Assembly: GCA_948466265.1 (NCBI GenBank)
Contig: CAOJZU010000002.1
Location: 1-64,000 of the forward strand
Length of the DNA stretch: 64,000 bases
Reading direction: 5' to 3'
Source of the DNA: an uncultured Clostridium sp.
GTDB taxonomy: Bacteria > Bacillota_A > Clostridia > TANB77 > CAG-508
A model generated the notes under the pieces. The model made no database searches, was not told where the DNA came from, and was given only the letters and a program-made list of their open reading frames with translations. The translations under genes were made by a program, and so were the position numbers. This document shows, in pieces, positions 54,067-62,714 of this stretch (position 1 is its first letter; each line of letters begins with the position of its first letter).

Positions 54067-54104
54067 AAAAAAAGTATGCACTGAAAAGTGTATACTTTTT
54101 TATT
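54067..54104 (+). terminator. Terminator after the peroxiredoxin gene
   Basis: AAAAAGTATGCACT / AGTGTATACTTTTT stem and T run. Confidence 0.85.
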
Positions 54105-54117
54105 AACTTTAGGAGAA

Positions 54118-54830
54118 AACCCCCAGCTATGCTGGGGGAACCAAAAAGCTTATAGCTTTGCACAGAGTAACAAAAAAGCCCACTCGAACATGATATAATA
54201 TTTGAAGTTTGACAGCTCAAATATTAAATATGAGAGGAGTGGGTTGTATGAAAAGTTCATACACAGATAGTTTAGCACACACAACATGGGAATGCAAGTA
54301 CCATATAGTGTTTGCACCAAAATTTAGAAGAAAAGAAATATATGGAACATTGAGAAGAGAAATAGGAATGATACTTAGAGAATTATGCAAAAGAAAAGAT
54401 GTAGAAGTAATAAATGCAGAAGCATGTCCAGACCATATACACATGTATGTAAGTATACCACCAAAATTGAGTGTATCATCATTTATGGGATATTTGAAAG
54501 GAAAAAGCACATTAATAATATTTGAGAGACATGCAAATTTAAGATATAAATATGGGAATAGGACATTCTAGTGCAGAGGTTTCTATGTAAGTACAGTAGG
54601 AAATAACAAGTCGGCAGTATATAATTATGTAGAAAATCAACTTAAAGAAGATATGCTGACTGATCAAATGACAATAAAAGAATATAAAGACCCTTTTAAA
54701 GGGTAGTAAGTAACAAAAACGCAAGCGAAAGTGGCGTGAGCTGTCAAACTGGGGACGCTTCAGCGTCAGCTAGTATCAAGGCCTTATAGGCTCATATGAA
54801 AATCCCCCAGTTATACTGGGGGATTTTTAT
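54118..54830 (+). mobile_element. IS200/IS605-type element
   Basis: About 710 bases. The left end carries the hairpin CCCCCAGC/GCTGGGGG and the right end CCCCCAG/CTGGGGG, the subterminal hairpins that these single-strand transposons use. Only one gene, a Y1 transposase, lies inside. Confidence 0.8.
54248..54706 (+). pseudogene. tnpA: IS200 TnpA transposase with a stop replacing a Trp
   Basis: Y1 transposase of about 152 codons. WECKYHIVFAPKFRRK and CPDHIHMYVSIPPK (HUH motif) are conserved. An in-frame TAG at 54569-54571 follows NRTF, where the family has a Trp (TGG to TAG); the frame then reads on as CRGFYVSTVGNNKSAVYNYV. The catalytic Tyr is after the stop, so it is probably inactive unless the stop is read through. 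Confidence 0.82.
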
Positions 54831-54931
54831 ATATAACAAAAGATATTAAAAGCAATAAAACCATTGATATAGTTATAAATAACTGATATAATAATTTAAA
54901 ACAAATTACTATATTAAAAAGGAAATTTTAT

Positions 54932-55990
54932 ATGGAACAAATAAACAATTTATTAGATATTATTACAGAAGTAAAAGAAAAAAGAATATTAGATATCATA
55001 ATTGCAATTATTATAATCATATTATCTATTATGATAAGTTCATTTTTTGCATCTTTAACAATTAAAATATTTAAATTAAAAGAAAATCATATAAAGATAA
55101 AAAAGCACCCACTATATAAATCAATAAAAGGTATATTCATTCTAATAGGTATATATTTTGCCATACTTGTATTAAAGCTACCAGAAGATTGGTTTGGGGT
55201 ATGTAAAACAATTGTTAGGATATTAATAATTTGGAAAATTGCTAAAACAGTTGCAAATTTAATATCACCAGATTCAAATTTTATAAAGAAAATAAAAGCG
55301 AGCAACAAAGTAAATGAAGATGATAATATAATAAAAGTTTTAAGTGAGTTTGGCAAGTATCTAGTATATATAGTTGCAGGCTTTTTAATTATTTCAGAAC
55401 TTCATTATGATATAAGTAGTCTAGTAACAGGACTTGGACTTACGAGTGTTGTAATAGCATTAGCAGCTCAGGACTTGGTAGGAAGTTTACTAAGTGGAAT
55501 AGCAATAGCATCAGATAAACCATTTGTAGTTGGAGACTTTGTAAAAATAGGTTCATATGAAGGAACAGTTACAGAGATAAAATTTAGATGTACTAGAATT
55601 AGAACAGTGGAAGATACTATAGTTACAATACATAATTCAACTATAGCAAATACGGAAGTTGTAAATTACACAAAGATGACTAAAAGAAGACATGAAATTG
55701 ATTTAAATTTGCCATTAGAAACAAAAAGCGAAGATTTAGAAAGAGTAACTGTTAAATTAAAAGAAGTATTAGAGGCAGAAGAGAAAGTAAATAATAATTC
55801 GGTGAGAGTATATTTTAACGACATAGATAGTAATGGGATAAAAATGAAAATATATTTGTATACATCCATTGTAGATTATGATAATTTCCTTGAATTTAAA
55901 ACTAAAATGAATTTACTAGTTATTGAAACTTTGGAAAAGGAAAATATAAGAATTGCTTACACAGGAGAAAATATATATTTGGTAAAATAA
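54932..55990 (+). CDS. MscS-family mechanosensitive channel
   Basis: A 352-residue channel with about four N-terminal helices, pore helix GLGLTSVVIALAAQDLVGSLLSG and the beta domain motif PFVVGDFVKIGSYEGTVTEI. Protects against osmotic down-shock. Intact, no C|GGN site. Confidence 0.93.
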   Translation: MEQINNLLDIITEVKEKRILDIIIAIIIIILSIMISSFFASLTIKIFKLKENHIKIKKHPLYKSIKGIFILIGIYFAILVLKLPEDWFGVCKTIVRILIIWKIAKTVANLISPDSNFIKKIKASNKVNEDDNIIKVLSEFGKYLVYIVAGFLIISELHYDISSLVTGLGLTSVVIALAAQDLVGSLLSGIAIASDKPFVVGDFVKIGSYEGTVTEIKFRCTRIRTVEDTIVTIHNSTIANTEVVNYTKMTKRRHEIDLNLPLETKSEDLERVTVKLKEVLEAEEKVNNNSVRVYFNDIDSNGIKMKIYLYTSIVDYDNFLEFKTKMNLLVIETLEKENIRIAYTGENIYLVK

Positions 55991-56104
55991 ATCAATTTTA
56001 ATTAATATGAAATTATCATATATAAATTTTTGTCGAAAGATGTCAACTTTTTTTAATAAGATTAATATAATATATTAATCCAGAAATAAAAGGAGTTGAT
56101 AAAT

Positions 56105-56410
56105 ATGATAGAAGAAATGAAAATAAAATACGATTGTGAAGAGGCATATGAAGGATCAAATTGTGGTTGTAAAAAATGTAAAAAAACATGTTTAGCAGTA
56201 GTTGTAGCAATACTTGCAGCATTATTTATCGGAATAATAGGAGTAATAATCGGAGCAGCTTTAAGTGTAGTAATACTTGCAGCATTACCAGCAGTAATAG
56301 TACTTGCAGTTGTATTATTAATTTTATTAGTATTAAGTATCATTTTAGCATTATGCTGTAAATGTAGAAATAGAAAAAATTATTGTAAAAATTGTTGCTG
56401 CTGCAGATAG
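56105..56410 (+). CDS. Small Cys-rich membrane protein
   Basis: A 101-residue protein with two very hydrophobic helices (VVVAILAALFIGIIGVIIGAA and AVIVLAVVLLILLVLSIILAL) between Cys-rich ends (CGCKKCKKTC and CKNCCCC). ATG at 56105 chosen from AGGAG spacing. The cysteines could bind metal or form disulfides; function unknown. Confidence 0.7.
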   Translation: MIEEMKIKYDCEEAYEGSNCGCKKCKKTCLAVVVAILAALFIGIIGVIIGAALSVVILAALPAVIVLAVVLLILLVLSIILALCCKCRNRKNYCKNCCCCR

Positions 56411-56430
56411 CAATAAGTTTTATAGATAAG

Positions 56431-56460
56431 AAAAAGGCGGGGAAGTTCCCCGCCTTTTGT
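56431..56460. terminator. Bidirectional terminator
   Basis: AAAAAGGCGGGGAA / TTCCCCGCCTTTT stem between convergent genes. Confidence 0.9.
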
Positions 56461-56502
56461 AAGCTTTAGGATAAAGCTTATGTTTACAATCAAGTTATCT
56501 CT

Positions 56503-58650
56503 TTAGAAAATCTCCGCAAGAAAGTGGATAAGGTTGTGAGCACCATATAAGCCGGATGTGATAACTGAGATATTTGCCATGATTTTTATCATAATATCCA
56601 AAGAAGGACCAACTGTGTCCTTATGAGGATCACCTACTGTATCACCAACAACTGCAGCCTGATGTGCAGGGCTTCCTTTTCCTTCACCGGGGACACCGCC
56701 ACTTTCGATAAACTTTTTGGCATTATCCCAAGTACCACCTGCATTACCGCAATAAAGTGCAAGCTGAATTGCAGTTACAGTTGCTCCCATGAGAAGAGCT
56801 CCAACGAAGTCCTGACCAAAGACAAATCCGCCTACAACTACTGCAATAATTCCAAGCATTGCAGGTACAGTCATTCCCTTTAAAGAAGCATCAGTTGAAA
56901 TTTTTATGCACTGATCATAAAGGGGAACTGCACTTTTTAAGCCTTCACGGAGTCCCGGTATTGTTTCGAACTGTCTCTTTACTTCTTCGACCATACTACC
57001 TGCAGCTTTTGACACCTGATCAAATAATAAGCCTGAGAAATAGAACGTTAAAGCGCCGCCTACGATTAAGCCACCTAACACATGAATATTCAAGATATTT
57101 AACACCATGTCAGGGTTGTAAGTGCCAACATAGTTCATAATCATACCTAATGTTGCAAATGCAGCTGATCCGATTGCAAAGCCTTTGCCTATTGCCGCTG
57201 TTGTATTTCCTGCTGCATCAGCCTTATCAGTAATTATCCTAACTGACGGATCCAAATGCGCCATTTCAGCAATTCCACCGGCATTATCTGAGATAGGCCC
57301 ATAAGTGTCAATGGTTACAGTCGTTGCAACAAATGATAACATACCAACTGCTGCCATTGCAACACCATAATGTCCTGCACTTGAATTTGATATTTCAAGA
57401 GCCAGGAAAAGAACTAATGACGGAGCAAAGCATGATTTCATGCCTAAAGCCACACCGCCAACAACATTAACAGCTGCTCCCTGTTTACAGGCAAAAGCCA
57501 ATCTCTGTGTAGGACGATATTCTGCACTTGTATAGTATTCGGTGATTTTGCCGATAGCGATTCCGCTTATAATTCCTGAAAGCAAGCAGATCCAAGGAGA
57601 CAGAATGCCATAGCTAAAGCCGAACTTGGCAAAATCGAATTCTTTAAACGTATATGCGGTAAATATTAATGTTGAAACCGCAATTAATGTGGCGGAAATG
57701 GTTGTGAGCTTGTTCAAATCTTTCTGGGGATTTTCATCACTCATTTTAGATGTCATAACATAAGACATTGCAAGTATGCATGAAATGAGACCTAAAGCCG
57801 AAACCCCAATAGGGTATAAGCACAGAGTGTTTATCTCGCTTAAGGTCACAGGAACAGTACTTACAATTGCATCAAGTGAGAAAAATACACCAAGTAGTAC
57901 AGCGGCCATAATTGCACTGACATAGCTTTCGCATATGTCTGAACCTAAACCGCCGACATCGCCCACACAGTCGCCAACGTTATCTGCTATTGCAGCAGGA
58001 TTTCTTGCGTCATCTTCAGGTAAGTTTTCAATCACTTTACCGACAAGATCTGCGCCCATATCAGCAGCTTTAGTATAGATGCCGCCACCGATTCTTGCAA
58101 ACATTGCAACGAATGAACAACCCACAGCAAGAGCCGTTCCAACCAAACGAAACATCTGAAACTGAAAGCCGAACCAGTTTGTAAGCATTGCTCCACTTAA
58201 ATGGTTGTAAAATATGAGATAAATTAATATACAACCTAAAATGGAAAATGCCCCAACAGATAAACCCATTACAGATGCAGCCTGAATTGCAACACATACT
58301 GTATTAGAAAGCTTCTTCGTTACTCTTGCTTCTTCTGTTACTCTCACGTTTCCAGTTGTTGCGGATAACATTCCAAACCAACACGGGCAGGTACTTACAA
58401 GAAGTCCGATCAGGAATGCAATGCCTACATAAGGGTGAATAAATGCGGTAATTAGAAGCCACACTATAAATGCAACCTTTACAAGCGTAGAGTATTCTCT
58501 TTTTAAGAATACGATTGCACCTGATTGAATTCTCATTGCGATCGTCCGCATTTCTGCTGTACCATCGGACCTTAATTTAACAGCACGATAATTGTAAAAA
58601 GCTGCAAATAATGCCAGTACTACTGCGGTAATGCATAAAATTATAACCAT
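56503..58650 (-). CDS. hppA: Membrane-bound pyrophosphatase, K+-dependent type
   Basis: H+ or Na+-pumping pyrophosphatase of 715 residues with about 16 helices. Substrate motif DMGADLVGKVIENLPEDD and DNVGDCVGD; GNTTAAIGKG has Ala rather than Lys, indicating the K+-dependent class. Codon use is clearly richer in G+C than neighbours. It has no surplus C, and a CGG at plus-strand 58546-58548 is read as Arg in frame (AEMRTIAMR). If the cell skips C before GG, this gene would be broken there, so it is likely acquired recently. Confidence 0.93.
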   Translation of the reverse strand: MVIILCITAVVLALFAAFYNYRAVKLRSDGTAEMRTIAMRIQSGAIVFLKREYSTLVKVAFIVWLLITAFIHPYVGIAFLIGLLVSTCPCWFGMLSATTGNVRVTEEARVTKKLSNTVCVAIQAASVMGLSVGAFSILGCILIYLIFYNHLSGAMLTNWFGFQFQMFRLVGTALAVGCSFVAMFARIGGGIYTKAADMGADLVGKVIENLPEDDARNPAAIADNVGDCVGDVGGLGSDICESYVSAIMAAVLLGVFFSLDAIVSTVPVTLSEINTLCLYPIGVSALGLISCILAMSYVMTSKMSDENPQKDLNKLTTISATLIAVSTLIFTAYTFKEFDFAKFGFSYGILSPWICLLSGIISGIAIGKITEYYTSAEYRPTQRLAFACKQGAAVNVVGGVALGMKSCFAPSLVLFLALEISNSSAGHYGVAMAAVGMLSFVATTVTIDTYGPISDNAGGIAEMAHLDPSVRIITDKADAAGNTTAAIGKGFAIGSAAFATLGMIMNYVGTYNPDMVLNILNIHVLGGLIVGGALTFYFSGLLFDQVSKAAGSMVEEVKRQFETIPGLREGLKSAVPLYDQCIKISTDASLKGMTVPAMLGIIAVVVGGFVFGQDFVGALLMGATVTAIQLALYCGNAGGTWDNAKKFIESGGVPGEGKGSPAHQAAVVGDTVGDPHKDTVGPSLDIMIKIMANISVITSGLYGAHNLIHFLAEIF

Positions 58651-58772
58651 TCTGAAAAACCTCCTTATTGCTTTGTATGCATGGTTTATGGGTTGCTATT
58701 TAGTTACTTGATTGTTCTACCCTCCTTATAATAGAACGGTTTTATTAACAAAGATTAAAAAATCTTGCCAAC

Positions 58773-58801
58773 ATTATATCACATAAGTTTACATTTTTCA
58801 A
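58773..58801 (-). promoter_or_regulatory. Promoter of hppA
   Basis: Minus-strand TTGAAA (58796-58801), 17-base spacer, TATAAT (58773-58778), followed by a leader of about 110 bases with an AAGGAGGG motif. The rest of 58651-59079 holds only this promoter and the terminator at 58994. Confidence 0.7.
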
Positions 58802-58993
58802 TATTTATGTATATCTTTTGTCAAATAGCAAATTACTAACGAATCTAGTAATTTATAAAGTAGGAAGATTAAGTTAGTAGTTTGGTAAAAGTGAGTTAAC
58901 AGTAACTTGTGTAGAGACTTTTCTTGAATTATCTGTTTTTGAGAAAAAATGTTATACTTGGCAAAGTGACTTTTATTATATAAATTAATTAAA

Positions 58994-59022
58994 AAAAGGC
59001 AGGGATACAAACCCTGCCTTTA
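58994..59022. terminator. Terminator between hppA leader and SASP remnant
   Basis: AAAGGCAGGG / CCCTGCCTTT stem with T/A runs on both sides. Confidence 0.85.
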
Positions 59023-59079
59023 TGTATATAAAAGCAAAATTTATATCCATGCCAAAATTAATTTAGACTAGTAAAAAAC

Positions 59080-59217
59080 TTATTTACCTATCATTTGGTT
59101 TTCAGCTTTTTGTATTAATTTTCTTACCATGTTACCACCGATTTTACCAGCATCTCTTGAAGAGATATCACCGTTATAACCGTTTTTTAAATTAACACCT
59201 ACTTCTATGGGCGTCAA
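59080..59217 (-). pseudogene. Alpha/beta-type small acid-soluble spore protein, 5' end missing
   Basis: About 45 codons reading EVGVNLKNGYNGDISSRDAG and KIGGNMVRKLIQKAENQMIGK, the conserved SASP regions that coat spore DNA. No start codon with a ribosome binding site precedes it; only a TTG in A/T-rich sequence. The N-terminal part is missing, probably through rearrangement. Natural AAC GGT and ATC GGT codons are present. Confidence 0.6.
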
Positions 59218-59466
59218 AAATATATTTAAAGCAATCGCCTAAAAATTTAATAAATACATAACTATGTAGAAATTTATTAAAAATACTTGTTCTTTTTAAT
59301 CGTATATAATACAATATATACGAATGTAAAGAACAAAAATAGTTGGCTTATTGAAACAAGTTATAACTAAATTAAATTGATTCAGTTGTCGCAAATTTTG
59401 CGACAACTGCCACAGGTGGAAAAAATATCAAGTAGAATATTATAATTTAGAAAGGACCAACACTTT
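59218..59466. other. Gene-free A/T-rich region
   Basis: I see nothing beyond a short inverted repeat GTTGTCGCAAATTTTGCGACAAC near 59386-59408, a possible terminator or binding site. Confidence 0.4.
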
Positions 59467-59848
59467 ATGAAAAAGATTCCAAAAAATATAAGTAAGATAA
59501 TTGATGAATTTATAAATGGTACAAATAAAATTCTAGAAGATAGAATAAAAAGGATTGTGCTTTATGGTTCTTATGCAAGGCGGAGACTTTAATAAAGATT
59601 CTGATATTAATATTATGATTCTAACTAATTTAACAGATGATGAAATAGTAAAATATAGGAAAGAAATTTCTCATCTAGCTTATGATATTGAATGGGATAA
59701 TAATTTTGATATTGCTTTATCTCCAAAATTAAAAAATATAGATAAGTTTAATTATTGGCTTGAGGCTATGCCATTTTATATGAATGTTCAAAAAGAAGGA
59801 ATTGTATTAAGTGAGCTCAATAATATCGAAAGTGATACCAAAGCATAG
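59467..59848 (+). CDS. MNT-type nucleotidyltransferase
   Basis: A 126-residue minimal nucleotidyltransferase, normally the antitoxin partner of a HEPN toxin. The catalytic motif GSYARGDFNKDSDIN spans the C|GGN site at 59581 (AGG C GGA); without it the motif is lost. Downstream there is only a HEPN-like scrap (VAEYYIENLKNSI) with no full gene, so the HEPN partner seems to be degraded. Confidence 0.8.
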
Positions 59849-59970
59849 ATCGGAAAAAGTAGCAGAATATTATATAGAAAATCTTAAGAATAGTATATAA
59901 ATATAGTTCAATAGAACTAATTTTATAGTTGCTTTAATAAATGAAGAATATAATCGTAATTTAGAAGTGG

Positions 59971-60051
59971 TTGCCGATAAATCGCCGATAAATTGCCGAT
60001 AATTAATGATAAAAACTATACAGAAAGCTATACAGAAAACTATACAGAAAA
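59971..60051. repeat. Two sets of short tandem repeats (iteron-like)
   Basis: Three copies of an 11-base unit (TTGCCGATAAA type; starts 59971, 59982, 59993) followed by three copies of a 12-base unit (CTATACAGAAAA type; starts 60016, 60028, 60040). They lie about 155 bases before a Rep-like gene, as iterons do. The remaining DNA of 59849-60206 shows nothing else. Confidence 0.6.
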
Positions 60052-60206
60052 TCTAAATGATACTCAAAGAAAAATACTTGAATAGAAAGAATTGGATTTG
60101 ACAGAAAAGGAACATAGAATATAATGAAAAAATAATAATAAAGAAAGAATGCTAAATATAAAAATTCAGTGTTCTTTTTTGCTTTAAAAGGAGAGTGAGG
60201 AAATAT

Positions 60207-60974
60207 GTGAAAGAACAAAACAGACCGGCATATTATGCAATAATTCCAAGTGAAATACGATACTGTGAAGAATTGAAATATGCTGAAAGGCTATTATATG
60301 GAGAAATAACAGCATTAGCTGGTAAAGAGGGATATTGTTTTGCAACGAATAAATACTTTGCAGAATTGTATCAGGTTATACCTGGAACAATATCGAGATG
60401 GATAAGTCATTTAGAAAGTTTAGGATTCATTAGAGTAGATATTGTAAAGGATGCTAGGAATCAAATACTAGAGAGAAGAATTTATATAAATGACACACAT
60501 AGGAATTTTATAAATTCTACCTATAAGCAAAATAGACAATACCCCTATGAGCAAAACGAACAATACCCTATAAGCAGAAATGCTAATTATAATAATATAA
60601 ATAATAATAAGATAGATGGATTCTTTTATTATATCGTGGGAAAAACGAATAAGAATCCAGAGAAATTTACAGAAGATGAAGAAATAAAATTTAGAGAGAT
60701 ACTTGAGAAGATAGGATTAAATTATACAGAAGAAATGCTTTCAATGTTTACAGAAGAAAATATTGAGAAGTTAAAGATAATTATATATGCTCTAAAAAGA
60801 CTATTTACAAGCAATAGAAAAAATTTAATTCCCAAAGTTACAAGAGAAGAATTACTATTTATTTATGATAGGTGCATAGAAAAGCAATTAGAGTATGAAA
60901 ACACAGAAGATGAAATAAATAATTTTTTAGATTATTATTATATAAGTTTAATCAAGAGTTTAGGAAAAAGCTAG
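60207..60974 (+). CDS. Rep/HTH-type replication protein of a conjugative element
   Basis: A 255-residue protein with the N-terminal winged-helix region YYAIIPSEIRYCEELKYAE and LYQVIPGTISRWISHLESLGF, common in ICE and plasmid replication/DnaD-like proteins of Firmicutes. The C-terminal half is DnaD-like and acidic. Start is uncertain: GTG at 60207, or GTG at 60195, which is too close to its AAGGAG. Iteron-like repeats upstream support a replication role. Confidence 0.65.
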   Translation: MKEQNRPAYYAIIPSEIRYCEELKYAERLLYGEITALAGKEGYCFATNKYFAELYQVIPGTISRWISHLESLGFIRVDIVKDARNQILERRIYINDTHRNFINSTYKQNRQYPYEQNEQYPISRNANYNNINNNKIDGFFYYIVGKTNKNPEKFTEDEEIKFREILEKIGLNYTEEMLSMFTEENIEKLKIIIYALKRLFTSNRKNLIPKVTREELLFIYDRCIEKQLEYENTEDEINNFLDYYYISLIKSLGKS

Positions 60975-61015
60975 AAATGGCTTTTATTTTTTTACTAAAA
61001 AGTAGGTGGAAATAT

Positions 61016-61267
61016 ATGATACCAACATATAACATAGAAAATTTAACAGGAGGACTTGATATAATGCTACAAAATACTATGCAAATAGGATTTACTGCAT
61101 CAATAATTATTTTATCAGTATGGATTATATTAAGCCTTTTAATATGGTGCTTCGGAGCCAAGAAAAAATCCGAAAAGATGATAAAATTTGGAATAAGGAA
61201 TTTCATAATAACATTAGTCTTAATCATTATGATATTAGCAGTACCAATATTGTTTAATATGTTTTGA
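61016..61267 (+). CDS. Small two-helix membrane protein of the conjugation region
   Basis: An 83-residue protein with two hydrophobic helices (TASIIILSVWIILSLLIWCFG and FIITLVLIIMILAVPILF). ATG at 61016 has an AGGTGG site. TTC GGA near 61151 is an ordinary Phe-Gly pair. Probably part of the type IV secretion apparatus. Confidence 0.6.
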   Translation: MIPTYNIENLTGGLDIMLQNTMQIGFTASIIILSVWIILSLLIWCFGAKKKSEKMIKFGIRNFIITLVLIIMILAVPILFNMF

Positions 61268-61322
61268 TAGAACTAAAGAAAGAGTGCATACCATAACCCA
61301 AATAGAAAGAAGGTTATGAGAA

Positions 61323-61728
61323 ATGAAAAAAACAAAAAAAGAAAAATTAAATAGATTATACAACAAAGCAAAAAATGCAATGTATATGTTACCGATAACA
61401 TTGTTAATGCTACAAAGCAAAGTATTAGCAACATCAAGTAGTATTAGTACAGCAGAGGTGAGTCAAGCTACAGAAAATATCAAGAATGCAGTAATTAAAC
61501 TTGCAATGCCGATTCGGAGGAATATTGGTATTTGTTAGTATTGTAGTGATTGCACTTAAAATGATAGTAAACTCAAATAATGCAAACAAAAGAAGTGAAA
61601 GTATAGGAGCATTAGCTTGGGTATGTGCTGGAACAATGTTACTTGGTTTATCACTTATTGTAAGTGGAATTATATTAAGCATAGCAACAAATGGTGGCGG
61701 AGCATTAGTTACAGGTGGAGGGATGTAG
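61323..61728 (+). CDS. VirB2/TrbC-like pilin or Maff2-type membrane protein
   Basis: A 134-residue protein with a signal-like N terminus (AMYMLPITLLMLQSKVLATS) and two hydrophobic helices. One C|GGN site at 61515 (ATT C GGA) gives KLAMPIGGILVFVSIVV, inside the first helix. Position before PrgI and VirB4 fits the standard order of ICE secretion genes. Confidence 0.75.
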
Positions 61729-61729
61729 A

Positions 61730-62011
61730 ATGAGTTTATATAAAGTGCCATTCGACTTCTCACACGAAGAAAAGGTATTTGGTGGTTATTTATCGCTGAG
61801 GCAGATGCTATATTTAATTGCAAGTGTAATATCCATCGGAATACTATTTATACACATACCATTAACTGTAAGAACTATAATATTTTTAACTATAGTTTCA
61901 ATACTTATGGTATTTGCTTTTGTAAAAATAGGCAATACATATACAGACAAATATTTTGTAGACGTTCTAAAATATATATTTAGAAAGAAAATCTATATAA
62001 TGGAAAGGTAG
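61730..62011 (+). CDS. PrgI-family inner-membrane protein
   Basis: A 93-residue protein with VPFDFSHEEKVFGGYLSLRQ followed by two helices, typical of PrgI/VirB3-like proteins preceding VirB4 in Gram-positive ICEs. The start overlaps the previous stop (TAGAATG). Intact. Confidence 0.82.
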   Translation: MSLYKVPFDFSHEEKVFGGYLSLRQMLYLIASVISIGILFIHIPLTVRTIIFLTIVSILMVFAFVKIGNTYTDKYFVDVLKYIFRKKIYIMER

Positions 62012-62018
62012 GAGAATA

Positions 62019-62714
62019 ATGATAATATCGTTTATCTTTATACTTTCAGGAATTGGATTTTTAATTTTTAGCCTAATATATACTAAAAATAAAAGCAGCT
62101 TACAAGATAGAAACAAGAAGGACAAATTAAGTATAAAGAAAAGTAAAAAGAAACTTAATAGTCTATGGGGAATAGATTGCATTAACAATCAGATGGTTAC
62201 AATAAATAAGAAGCAGCATTCCATAGTAGTTGAGCTAGATAGCATTGAATACAGCTTATTGCATAAAGAAGAAAAGCTAATTGTAGATAGAGAGCTTGTA
62301 AGCATATCACAAATGCTAAAGTTTCCTATTCAGTTTTTGGAAATAAAAAAGAATATTGATGTTGGAGAAATGATAGACGAAATTGTAGTAGGGACAATTA
62401 ATGTGAATGAAAGTATGAAAGAATATGCAAGTAATATAATAGCTCATTTAGAAAACTTGCAAGAAGATCAAAATCTATTTGAGCGAAAAAACTATATGAT
62501 AATTTCTTCGTTTAATAACAAGCGAAAGGCTGAAATTGAATTAAAAGAGTTCTATCAATTATTGAAATACCACTTAATGAATATCAAAGTAAATGTGAGA
62601 CTACTAAGTGATGAAGAAATTATAGAATTGATATATGAACAATTACACAAAGGAAGTAGCAATAAGGCAATGGATATTATAGAGAAAGGAGGTCTTGAAT
62701 TATATGTTACCTAG
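62019..62714 (+). CDS. TraC-like/VirB4-associated protein
   Basis: A 231-residue protein with one N-terminal helix and a soluble region (GIDCINNQMVTINKKQHSIVVELDSIEYSLL style) like the TraC-type domain upstream of VirB4. It overlaps the VirB4 start by 11 bases. No C|GGN site. Confidence 0.65.
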   Translation: MIISFIFILSGIGFLIFSLIYTKNKSSLQDRNKKDKLSIKKSKKKLNSLWGIDCINNQMVTINKKQHSIVVELDSIEYSLLHKEEKLIVDRELVSISQMLKFPIQFLEIKKNIDVGEMIDEIVVGTINVNESMKEYASNIIAHLENLQEDQNLFERKNYMIISSFNNKRKAEIELKEFYQLLKYHLMNIKVNVRLLSDEEIIELIYEQLHKGSSNKAMDIIEKGGLELYVT

